A DNA stretch of 64,000 bases, from NCBI RefSeq assembly GCF_009388985.1, contig NZ_CP036422.1, positions 1,006,501 to 1,070,500 of the forward strand, given 5' to 3'. Origin of the DNA: Halioglobus maricola. Its GTDB lineage: Bacteria > Pseudomonadota > Gammaproteobacteria > Pseudomonadales > Halieaceae. Numbering within the stretch: position 1 is the stretch's first letter; each line of letters begins with the position of its first letter. Shown here in pieces: positions 49,135 through 56,673 of the stretch. Under the pieces are notes generated by a model. That model was given only the letters and a program-made list of their open reading frames with translations. It was not told the DNA's origin and did not search any database. A program made the translations under genes and the position numbers.

Positions 49135-49175
49135 ACCCCGTCGGGATTTTGGGCAGAATCGTGGGCAGCTGCTAA

Positions 49176-49218
49176 GCTTTCCTGTCACCGCCGGCCGTCG
49201 GGGCCGTGACAGGAAAGC
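49176..49218 (+). repeat. Perfect 13-bp inverted repeat covering the ribosome site of the FHA activator gene
   Basis: GCTTTCCTGTCAC (49176-49188) is the exact reverse complement of GTGACAGGAAAGC (49206-49218), with a 17-base GC-rich spacer. The right arm contains AGGAAAG, the ribosome site for ATG 49221. No T tract follows, so it is not a typical terminator. It may be an operator or an mRNA hairpin that hides the ribosome site. Confidence 0.9.
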
Positions 49219-49220
49219 GT

Positions 49221-50801
49221 ATGCCTGATACTGACGCTACTGAATCCACGCTGCCATCATTGGATGCAGCCCTTCCAGGGCTGCGCCCGAGAAATCGTCT
49301 GATTGCCACCATTGTCTACCATCCGGATCTGACGCGAGTGGGCGACTACGCTTTGATTCCCCGGTCGCGCGCACCCATCATTCTCGGCCGCGAAACCATG
49401 GGGTTTCGCCAAGTCCCAGGCGGGCGTGAGAGGTACCTGGATGAACCCTATTTGAGCCGTCGCGCACTCTGTATAGAATTCACAGCGGCGGGCCTCCATC
49501 TGCAACGCGAACCTCACGCGAGTCGCTGCCGTGTTGACGGCGCGGAACTTGACGGCGATCTATTGATCGATCAAGAGCAGTTGGAGCGGGGCGTGGCCAT
49601 TTTGCTGGCTCACTGTGTGGTGTTGTGGCTCGCGATGGGGCAGGAGCGCGAGGCAGAAACCGAGGCGCTCGATTATGGTCTGGTCGGTTCCAGTAGCTAC
49701 ACCCAATCACTGCGGCACCAGTTGGCGCAGGTGTCCGGCACCGATATGGATGTTCTTCTGCGTGGTGCGACGGGGACTGGCAAGGAAGTTCTGGCGAGGG
49801 CAATACATGCCTCTAGCAATCGTAGCCAGCGGCGTATGGTCACAGTGAATATGGCGGCTATACCGGCGTCGCTGGCACCCGCGGCCCTGTTCGGTGCAAA
49901 CCGGGGGGCATACACCGGCGCTGACAAGAGCCGCCCTGGCTACTTCCAGCAAGCAGCTGGGGGAATACTGTTTCTGGATGAGATCGGCGACGCCCCCGCT
50001 GAGGTGCAGCCCCAACTCCTGCGCGCTTTGCAGGAGCGCGAGATCCAGGCAGTGGGGGGTGAGGTGACAAAAGTGGAGCTTCGCGTCATCTCCGCTACTG
50101 ACGCAGATGTCGACAACAAAGAGAGTGGGAACGGTTTCAATGCGGCTTTACGTCATCGCCTCGCGGCGCTGGAGATTGTGTTGCAGCCGCTCAGTGCACA
50201 CCGCGAGGACCTTGGCGAGTTACTCAGCTATTTTCTCCAGCAGTCGTTCGCGGGACAGGGGCGTGAACGGCTTCTGACCGGGCCAGAAAACACCGCCAGA
50301 AAGGTGGCCGGTTGGGCGAATTTTTACTACGAGTGCCTGCGCTGCGATTGGCCTGGAAATATTCGCCAGCTGCAGAATGCCTGCCGCCAGGTAGCGGTGG
50401 CGAGCCGCACGGCGCTGGTGGTCCCCGCTCCCTTGCTCGATATGTTCATGCAGGGCGCCGCGCGCGGCGGTCCTGGTGTCAGTGAAGCGCCCACTGTCGA
50501 GCAGCGCTTGCGCCAGATCGCGGATGTGACTGAGGAGGAATTTGCCAAGGCGATGCATGAGCATGAATGTGAGGTGCGCCCGGTTGCTCGCAGTCTGAAT
50601 GTGAGTCGACAGGCGGTGTATAGAAAAATCGCCAGTGATGAGCGTTATCGTCTCGCTGCTGATATCTCTGAGGACGAACTGCGCGACGCTCTGGCCCGGT
50701 GCAGTGGGGATGCTGAGAAAGTCGCCCGCCAACTCGAAATTTCTCCCAGCGGTCTAAGGGCCCGCCTGCGTCAGGAGCAGGCCCTGCACCGGGGTCCGTG
50801 A
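49221..50801 (+). CDS. FHA-domain sigma-54-dependent transcriptional activator
   Basis: Enhancer-binding protein of 526 residues. The N-terminal part (about 30-145) looks like an FHA phosphothreonine-binding domain (IILGRETMGF, EPYLSRRALCIEF, SRCRVDGAEL). The central AAA+ domain has Walker A GATGTGKE, the sigma-54 contact loop as GAYTGA (instead of GAFTGA), and Walker B GGILFLDEIGDA. The C-terminus carries two Fis-like helix-turn-helix units (VARSLNVSRQAVYRKI; VARQLEISPSGLRARL). ATG 49221 has AGGAAAG at a good distance; GTG 49206 is alternative. Overlaps the kinase gene by four bases, so phosphothreonine signalling from the kinase is the likely input. Target genes unknown. Confidence 0.9.
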   Translation: MPDTDATESTLPSLDAALPGLRPRNRLIATIVYHPDLTRVGDYALIPRSRAPIILGRETMGFRQVPGGRERYLDEPYLSRRALCIEFTAAGLHLQREPHASRCRVDGAELDGDLLIDQEQLERGVAILLAHCVVLWLAMGQEREAETEALDYGLVGSSSYTQSLRHQLAQVSGTDMDVLLRGATGTGKEVLARAIHASSNRSQRRMVTVNMAAIPASLAPAALFGANRGAYTGADKSRPGYFQQAAGGILFLDEIGDAPAEVQPQLLRALQEREIQAVGGEVTKVELRVISATDADVDNKESGNGFNAALRHRLAALEIVLQPLSAHREDLGELLSYFLQQSFAGQGRERLLTGPENTARKVAGWANFYYECLRCDWPGNIRQLQNACRQVAVASRTALVVPAPLLDMFMQGAARGGPGVSEAPTVEQRLRQIADVTEEEFAKAMHEHECEVRPVARSLNVSRQAVYRKIASDERYRLAADISEDELRDALARCSGDAEKVARQLEISPSGLRARLRQEQALHRGP

Positions 50802-52210
50802 AAACGTCGATAGGCCCTTACGAACTGGTCCGCCTGATCGAGTCAGGTGGACAGGGGCAGGTCTATCTTGGCTACGATTCGCGCCTCCATCGGCAGGTCG
50901 CTATAAAAATTCACCGCCTGCCCGATGGACGATTGGCGCGCAAAACGGCCATGCGCGAGGCTCGTCTGGTGGCGAGTTTGCGCGATGAACGCGTGGTTAG
51001 AATCTACGATGTCATTGAATCATCAGGTTATCTGGTGCTTGTCATGGAGTATGTCCCCGGCGTCGATCTGGAGCATCTATTGGCAAACACCCGACTCCGC
51101 GTCAGCAGCGTCCTGAGGGTGTCGAGTGATGTTGCAGCTGCGCTGGCTGCAGCGCGCCAGATCGGAGTGGTCCATGGCGATATCAAGGCTTCCAATGTGC
51201 TTGTCACTGCCGACGGGCGGGCCCGCCTCGTAGATTTCGGTATCGCCAGTGGGCTTCCGGGAGCCAATGATATCGTCACCGGGGGCAGTCTCTCGGCAGT
51301 GGCGCCGGAGCAGCTGTTGGGCGAGACTGTCGATGTGCGCGCAGATCTCTTCGCCCTGGGGCGCTTGCTCTATCGCATGCTGACTGGCGAGCACGCATTC
51401 CCGAGTACATCTCACGCTGCCCGACAGGCTCTATTGGCCGAGCACTACCCCCTGTCGGCACTGGATGCCCCAGAAGTGGCTGCCGAGGTTCCTCCGGCGC
51501 TGGTCAGCCTGGTGCGGCAATTGTTGCAGCGCGACCCTGCCAAGCGGCTTCAGGATACGCATCAGGTGCGACGCATCCTGCGTGCACTGCGCCTTGAACA
51601 GTCATCGGCGGGCTCGTCGGACCTGTTGCAGCAAGCGAAACCGAGTTTTCGGCCTGAATCGGCAACCGATGTGCCGCTGGAAATTCCGGGCCAGCTGCAG
51701 GAACGTCGGCTGGGCGCCAGGCGCGGCGCAGCGTTACGCGCCATCTGGAGCAAATGGATGCCCGCTTCAACGGCCGGGCGAATCGGGCTGCTCGGTGCTG
51801 CGGTGCTTTTCTGTGCGGGCTTTGCATGGTGGATACAGCCTGAGGTAGTTGCGATAGAGATAGATTTAACGGATGTAGATCCCCAATCTGCCGCCTGGGC
51901 CGCGCCGCAAGTCGATGTGAGCGCAATTGGGTTGTTGCTCAGTCGCGAGCTGGAGTCGCATATTCCCGGGGTGCGTCTGGGTGGGGCCGCGCGCCCCAGT
52001 GTGGTTTACGGTGGCGCGGCGGAGCTATCAGAATCGCGAGATATCGTGGCGGTACGTCTCCGTTGCGCCGATGCGATCTGTCTTTTGGCACTGGAACGCC
52101 AGGGCTCCTCTGGCCAGGGCAGGGCACAGCGGCTGCTTTTTGCGGACGCTGCGCCGGAACGCTGGGCATTGGAGATCAGGCACCTTGTTGCCGCTGTGTA
52201 TCCGGATTAG
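50798..52210 (+). CDS. Membrane-anchored Hanks-type Ser/Thr protein kinase
   Basis: Eukaryotic-like kinase of 470 residues. The kinase domain (about 6-265) has the glycine loop ESGGQGQVYLG, VAIKIH with the catalytic Lys, HGDIKASNVLV (HGD in place of HRD, a non-RD form), DFGIASG and the SAVAPEQLLGE segment. A basic linker and one transmembrane helix (about 328-348) are followed by a periplasmic domain of about 120 residues with no clear family and two cysteines (CADAICLLAL). GTG start overlaps the FHA activator gene. Likely phosphorylates the activator's partner or the activator itself. Confidence 0.92.
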   Translation: MKTSIGPYELVRLIESGGQGQVYLGYDSRLHRQVAIKIHRLPDGRLARKTAMREARLVASLRDERVVRIYDVIESSGYLVLVMEYVPGVDLEHLLANTRLRVSSVLRVSSDVAAALAAARQIGVVHGDIKASNVLVTADGRARLVDFGIASGLPGANDIVTGGSLSAVAPEQLLGETVDVRADLFALGRLLYRMLTGEHAFPSTSHAARQALLAEHYPLSALDAPEVAAEVPPALVSLVRQLLQRDPAKRLQDTHQVRRILRALRLEQSSAGSSDLLQQAKPSFRPESATDVPLEIPGQLQERRLGARRGAALRAIWSKWMPASTAGRIGLLGAAVLFCAGFAWWIQPEVVAIEIDLTDVDPQSAAWAAPQVDVSAIGLLLSRELESHIPGVRLGGAARPSVVYGGAAELSESRDIVAVRLRCADAICLLALERQGSSGQGRAQRLLFADAAPERWALEIRHLVAAVYPD

Positions 52211-52863
52211 TAGAAGGCGACCGATGACGCAAGCAGGTACTGGGCGAGAAAATACAGTGGTGTGCCCCAAAGCTGGTTGTAGCGCGACGAGCTGATGAAT
52301 TGGCGTCGGGCCACGGCGAGATCCGAAATCGCAAATGCCCAGGCCCCTGAAATGATAAGAGCGCTGGCCGGCAGTCCCATCGTCCCGCCAGCGACAACCA
52401 GCATCGAAGCGATGACGAGAATATAGAGGGGTACTGCATATCGCATCACCCCGGAAATATGTGGGATCAGCCAGCGGAGGCTCCCCGTAACCAGGCCTGT
52501 CGCGAGAAGCAATGAAGTCCATAGTCCGGTGGCATTCATAGGCAGAAGCGCAAACGCCGCGACGTAGGCGAGATGGCCGCTAAGAAACGCGACGAGCCCT
52601 AGCAGGAAGGCATCTTCGCGTTCGAACATCAACGCCAGATCACCGACCATGCAGAGCGCAAGACCAATTAGAAGCGTGGTGCCATAACTGGATTGAGTTG
52701 CTCCCAGCGACCAGGCCAGCCAGATAAAAGCCAGTGCGGACAGGGGCTTAAACAGGTAGCGCCCAGGGCGCCAGCCGCGAAAGTCGCAGGCTACGAGCGC
52801 CAGGGTTGAGAGTAATCCCATCGCCAGAGGAAGCCCGGCTGAATCCCAGAAAGCGTCAGGCAT
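52207..52863 (-). CDS. YhhN family membrane protein, lysoplasmalogenase-like
   Basis: Polytopic protein of 218 residues with about eight membrane helices, related to YhhN/TMEM86. TMEM86B hydrolyses lysoplasmalogen; whether bacterial members do this is less certain. Family motifs: MVGDLALMFE, FLSGHLAYVAAF and WAFAISDLAVARRQF, with paired acidic residues in the membrane. The 3' end overlaps the kinase gene by four bases on the opposite strand. Overlaps the panE-like gene by eight bases, so the two are probably co-transcribed. Confidence 0.9.
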   Translation of the reverse strand: MPDAFWDSAGLPLAMGLLSTLALVACDFRGWRPGRYLFKPLSALAFIWLAWSLGATQSSYGTTLLIGLALCMVGDLALMFEREDAFLLGLVAFLSGHLAYVAAFALLPMNATGLWTSLLLATGLVTGSLRWLIPHISGVMRYAVPLYILVIASMLVVAGGTMGLPASALIISGAWAFAISDLAVARRQFISSSRYNQLWGTPLYFLAQYLLASSVAFY

Positions 52864-53740
52864 GTCTAATTTGCTCCAGTAGTTTGCTATTCAGCGGGGC
52901 CGCAACGCCTAGCTGATCAGCCCTGGCGACAAGGTGGCCAGTAATGAAATCGATCTCAGTGGGCCGGTCGGCCAGGGTATCTTGAAGCATGGAAGATCGA
53001 TTTTCTGCAGTATTTTCGATGACAGTAAAGGCGTCATGCTCGATGTTGTTGGCGGTGCTCTCAAAGCCTGCGGCGGCGGAAACCCGGGCGATTTCACTGC
53101 ATAGCTGTCGCACCTGGGCCGCCAGCTCAGGCCGGGTCGCTAGCGCTCCGTTCTGGCAGCGGTGTATGGCGGTGAGTGGGTTGATGGCGCAATTGATGGC
53201 CAGTTTGTGCCATAGCGCGGGCTCGATGCTTTCAGTCCATCGACATTTCAAGCCGAGGTTTTGCCAGGGAGTGAACCAGTCTGCCGGAGCGCTTGCGGTC
53301 ATTGCGCCCACCAGTGTTACCCCTTGGCCGGCGTGACAGAAATCCCAGGGGCCTCGCCGAAAAACACCCTCCGTGGTGGTCGCGCTGTACAGCGTGATGT
53401 CGGGTGCAATTTGAGCGACCTGGTCTGCATAGCCAAGGCCGTTGACCAGCAGTACCACGTCAGCTCCGAGGGCCAGCCGATGGCGCACAGACCCGATAGC
53501 TGAAACCACGTCGTAGGCCTTGGTGGTGACGAGCAACCGCGAAATTTGATCTGCTGCGGAGGCTGGAGTGCTGGCCAGCTGCCGGTTGTAGGTCTTGCCG
53601 TCCCGCTCAAGAGTCAATAAAGGTGCGCTAGCGGCGCAGTCGCGCAGCACCAGCGTGGTTGTAATCCCCTGCGCTGTGAGGGCGTCGGCAAACAGGCAAC
53701 CAATAGCCCCTGCACCGAGAATGTGCCAGCTTGTGGGCAT
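52856..53740 (-). CDS. 2-dehydropantoate 2-reductase-like protein (PanE/ApbA)
   Basis: NADPH-dependent reductase of the ketopantoate reductase family, involved in pantothenate synthesis if orthologous. The 294 residues begin with the Rossmann motif HILGAGAIGCLFADAL; LLVTTKAYDV, LLVNGLGYADQV and LWHKLAINCAINPLTA follow, the latter holding the catalytic Lys. The start is ATG 53740, which places the nucleotide motif at the N-terminus; upstream open frame is not coding. Several PanE paralogues occur in bacteria, so the pathway role is not certain. Confidence 0.88.
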   Translation of the reverse strand: MPTSWHILGAGAIGCLFADALTAQGITTTLVLRDCAASAPLLTLERDGKTYNRQLASTPASAADQISRLLVTTKAYDVVSAIGSVRHRLALGADVVLLVNGLGYADQVAQIAPDITLYSATTTEGVFRRGPWDFCHAGQGVTLVGAMTASAPADWFTPWQNLGLKCRWTESIEPALWHKLAINCAINPLTAIHRCQNGALATRPELAAQVRQLCSEIARVSAAAGFESTANNIEHDAFTVIENTAENRSSMLQDTLADRPTEIDFITGHLVARADQLGVAAPLNSKLLEQIRHA

Positions 53741-53894
53741 GTGAGTCTCGCGATAGTAGCAGCGACACACTATGCCATTGTTTGATCCTGCGGAGGAAGT
53801 CATCCAGATTGCATCGGCGGAAATGCGAGCATAAACTAGGAGACCTATAAAAATTAGCCCGGGGAGTCGTCAGCCCGGCCAGCGTGGGTGGTAC

Positions 53895-55037
53895 ATGGCA
53901 GATAAAAACGGTACAGGCCGTTTGCACCGGGAAGAAATCCAGGGTGCCCCTCCGGCGACTTCACGCGCGGAATTGCGCGAGCGCCGTATCTCCGAAACCG
54001 TTCCGCTCAATCGTTATCTCTACCAGCAATGCCAGCAATTCGAACACATGCTGTTGGATGCTCCCGATTTAACCTCACTGCTTGAGGTGCTGATTTTCAG
54101 CTTCCCGCGCCATTTCTCTTACAGGGTGGCCGAACTCTGGCTGCTTGATCCGGAGGGAAGCCTGGATGAGCTGATTGCCGGTGGCGAACGCTTCGGGCAT
54201 TACCTGCAGATTCATCATGACGCCTTTGCGCTGCAGGAGCTTTACGATCTGGAGCCGGATGTGGAGCTGATCGACGCGACCGATTCCAGGATGTTTGAAG
54301 TCCTCAAGTCTGAGCACGGCATTGACTACGCACTGATGATGCCGCTCATGGAATCGGGCCGTCTGATCGGCAGTCTGCATCTGGGTATTCAGGAAGAGGG
54401 GCTCAGCTTCGGAGAGGCCGAAGAGGATCTTATCGCCCATATTGCAGCTATCGTGTCTCGCAGCTACCGCACCGGGGTTCAGCGCCAGCATGTAGAGAGC
54501 CTGATTCGTCTCGATCCGCTGACCCGGGTCGCTAATGCACTTGGTTTTCAGCAGGATCTGTCCCGTGAAATTTCGCGGGCGCGGCGAAATAACCAGCCGA
54601 TCACGGTGCTGCTCATGGAGATCGACGAGTACGCCGAGCTGCACGACCACTATGGCGAAGAACGCAGCCAGTTCGTTTTGAAACGAGTAGCGCAGCGAAT
54701 TTCGTCTGACTTGCGCCTTACCGATATGATGGCGCGGCTGGAACATTCCCGTCTTGCGGTATTGCTGTGCGGGTGTGGCGAGGCGCTGGGGCAGGATATC
54801 GCCGAGCGGATGCGGCAGGATATAGAGGACTTTGCTATCGATGATGGACGCGGTGCCGTGCTTCAGGTCACCATAAGCGTTGGCCTTGTCTCCTGGGAAC
54901 CTCAGCACTACCCGGCGGTTGATATGAAGCAATTGGCCAGACAGATAGAATCGGTAGGTGAGAAAGCGTTAGAATCAGCGCGCGCGATGGGCGGCAATAA
55001 CACCAACATTTCGCGCCTGAGTACCCTGATAGTTTGA
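53895..55037 (+). CDS. GAF domain plus degenerate GGDEF domain protein (possible c-di-GMP receptor)
   Basis: Soluble protein of 380 residues. Residues about 50-200 resemble a GAF sensor (AELWLLDPEGSLDELIAGGE, DYALMMPLMESGRLIGSLHL). Residues about 205-375 have a GGDEF fold (LIRLDPLTRVANALGFQQDL, ITVLLMEIDEYAELHDHYGE). The signature is degenerate: EHSRL stands where GGDEF should be, so cyclase activity is unlikely. An RxxD (RLTD) lies exactly five residues before it, the spacing of the inhibitory I-site that binds c-di-GMP. GAF plus inactive GGDEF with I-site is the cytoplasmic layout of PelD, but no membrane helices are present here. Neighbours give no clear pathway. Confidence 0.88.
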   Translation: MADKNGTGRLHREEIQGAPPATSRAELRERRISETVPLNRYLYQQCQQFEHMLLDAPDLTSLLEVLIFSFPRHFSYRVAELWLLDPEGSLDELIAGGERFGHYLQIHHDAFALQELYDLEPDVELIDATDSRMFEVLKSEHGIDYALMMPLMESGRLIGSLHLGIQEEGLSFGEAEEDLIAHIAAIVSRSYRTGVQRQHVESLIRLDPLTRVANALGFQQDLSREISRARRNNQPITVLLMEIDEYAELHDHYGEERSQFVLKRVAQRISSDLRLTDMMARLEHSRLAVLLCGCGEALGQDIAERMRQDIEDFAIDDGRGAVLQVTISVGLVSWEPQHYPAVDMKQLARQIESVGEKALESARAMGGNNTNISRLSTLIV

Positions 55038-55046
55038 GGACCCCCT

Positions 55047-55688
55047 GTGACAAAACAGCTGACAACACTATTTGAAAACAACCGCCAATGGGCTGAGCGG
55101 GTAAAAACAGACGACCCGGAATTTTTCGAACGCCTGGCAGCGCAACAGAGCCCCGATTATTTATGGATTGGCTGTTCTGACAGCCGTGTTCCGGCGAACC
55201 AGATCGTTGATCTGTTGCCGGGAGAAGTCTTTGTGCACCGCAATGTGGCCAACATCGTGGTCAATACCGACCTGAACTGCCTTTCGGTCATGCAGTACGC
55301 GATAGAAGTGTTGCAAGTCAAGCACGTGATGGTTGTCGGGCATTATGGCTGTGGCGGCGTGGCGGCGGCTTATGGCGACAGCGATACTGGCCTGGTCGAT
55401 AACTGGCTGCGCAATATCAAGGATGTACTGGCTGCCCACAGCCCCGAACTTGATGCAATTGCCGATGAGAGTGAGCGTTTGGATCGGCTGGTAGAGCTCA
55501 ATGTGGAGCATCAGGTGGCCAATGTGTGTCACAGCTCCATCGTCCAGAATGCCTGGGCCCGTGGGCAGTCGCTCTCGGTTCACGGTTGGGTATACAGCCT
55601 CAAGGACGGACTGTTGCGCGACCTCGGCTGCGCGGTAGACGGCCCCGAGGGCGTGGCTAAGCCCTATCGCCTATCGCCTGGCGGCTGA
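55047..55688 (+). CDS. can: Beta-class carbonic anhydrase
   Basis: Interconverts CO2 and bicarbonate, supplying bicarbonate for biosynthesis. The 213-residue product has zinc ligands Cys43, Asp45 (IGCSDSRVPA), His99 and Cys102 (VVGHYGCGG) and the typical VFVHRNVAN segment. Highly similar in pattern to E. coli Can. GTG start with GAGGA upstream. Confidence 0.97.
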   Translation: MTKQLTTLFENNRQWAERVKTDDPEFFERLAAQQSPDYLWIGCSDSRVPANQIVDLLPGEVFVHRNVANIVVNTDLNCLSVMQYAIEVLQVKHVMVVGHYGCGGVAAAYGDSDTGLVDNWLRNIKDVLAAHSPELDAIADESERLDRLVELNVEHQVANVCHSSIVQNAWARGQSLSVHGWVYSLKDGLLRDLGCAVDGPEGVAKPYRLSPGG

Positions 55689-55701
55689 GCGTCCAGACAC
55701 A

Positions 55702-56412
55702 ATGACGCCGGAGCGTATTGCCAGGCTGCGGGGAGTCCTGGACCGGCGCCAACCTGACCTCACCGTGGTCACCGATTTTGTCCACAAACAGCGCAACTTA
55801 TCCGCCATTGTTCGCAATTGTGACGCTGTCGGTGTGGCGCAGATGCACGCTGTGGTGGGCGATGAGGACTATACCGCCTTCCGCGGCACCGCCATGGGTT
55901 CGCATACCTGGGTAGATGTCATCAGGCACAGCTGTGCTGGCGATGCCCTCGCTGGGTTGCGGTCGGAGGGTTTTCAGACTGTGGCGGCTCATTTGGATGA
56001 TTCAGCGGAGGATTACCGAAGTGTGGACTACACGCGGCCCACTGCCTTGGTGCTTGGGGCGGAGCGACGCGGTTTGAGCGCGGTCGCCGCCGCGCAGGTA
56101 GACCAGTGTGTCACTATTCCCATGGTCGGTATGGTGGAATCCTTCAATGTGTCGGTTGCTGCCGGTATTATTCTCGCTGAGGCGCAGCGGCAACGGCAGG
56201 AAGCGGGCATGTACGATCGTCCTCGCCTGGATCGGGACATTTATGAGCGAACCTACTTCGAGTGGGGGCACAGTTCGGTCGCTGAGTTCTGTCGCGAGCG
56301 GGGCCTGGCCTATCCCTCACTGAATGAGGAGGGGGAGATCGACTGTCCTTCAGACTGGTATGCAAGTGTACGGCGCGGTGAGGCGCCCCTCTCAGGAGCT
56401 GAAAATGGATAA
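55702..56412 (+). CDS. trmH: tRNA (guanosine18-2'-O)-methyltransferase
   Basis: SPOUT-class enzyme methylating G18 in the tRNA D-loop. The 236 residues show RNLSAIVRNCDAVGV, MGSHTWVDV, LVLGAERRGLS and VGMVESFNVSVAAGIIL, the knotted SAM-binding motifs. Additional C-terminal residues with DIYERTYFEWGHS are as in TrmH. Starts 13 bases after can; its end overlaps a small membrane-protein gene by eight bases. Confidence 0.95.
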   Translation: MTPERIARLRGVLDRRQPDLTVVTDFVHKQRNLSAIVRNCDAVGVAQMHAVVGDEDYTAFRGTAMGSHTWVDVIRHSCAGDALAGLRSEGFQTVAAHLDDSAEDYRSVDYTRPTALVLGAERRGLSAVAAAQVDQCVTIPMVGMVESFNVSVAAGIILAEAQRQRQEAGMYDRPRLDRDIYERTYFEWGHSSVAEFCRERGLAYPSLNEEGEIDCPSDWYASVRRGEAPLSGAENG

Positions 56413-56587
56413 TCTACTGATATTGCTGGTCGCAATATTCGGCGGAATTGCGCTGATTTCCTTCGTTCTTGAGCGATTTGCCAAGCCGATGGAGCCAGAG
56501 CAGGCGCAGAAACTGAGCCGCTGGATATACCCGCTGGTCGGCCTCTCCCTCGTTCTGGCGATAGGGCGTTATTTTTTGCAGGGATAA
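56405..56587 (+). CDS. Small two-helix membrane protein of unknown function
   Basis: A 60-residue product with two hydrophobic helices (NLLILLVAIFGGIALISFVL and WIYPLVGLSLVLAIGRYFL) joined by a short charged loop (ERFAKPMEPEQAQKLSR). ATG 56405 lies inside the trmH end, with AGGAG at a good distance, so translational coupling is likely. I do not recognise a family. The strong ribosome site and membrane-protein composition support a real gene. Confidence 0.65.
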   Translation: MDNLLILLVAIFGGIALISFVLERFAKPMEPEQAQKLSRWIYPLVGLSLVLAIGRYFLQG

Positions 56588-56614
56588 TTCCTTGGAAACT
56601 CCGCAATCGCGCGG

Positions 56615-56643
56615 TTTTAACTTTAGTCTTTGCCCCCTATAAT
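56615..56643 (+). promoter_or_regulatory. Candidate promoter of the gsp operon
   Basis: A perfect TATAAT (56638-56643) is preceded at 17 bases by a weak -35 TTTTAA (56615-56620). The start would be near 56650, about 24 bases before the GTG of gspC. Confidence 0.5.
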
Positions 56644-56673
56644 CGAGCGAATCTATCAACCTGCGCGCGAAGC

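Noticed and set aside
50798-52210. Kinase inactive because HRD is replaced by HGD
   Set aside because: HGD-I-K-x-x-N occurs in active non-RD bacterial kinases; the catalytic Asp, Lys, Asn and DFG are all present.
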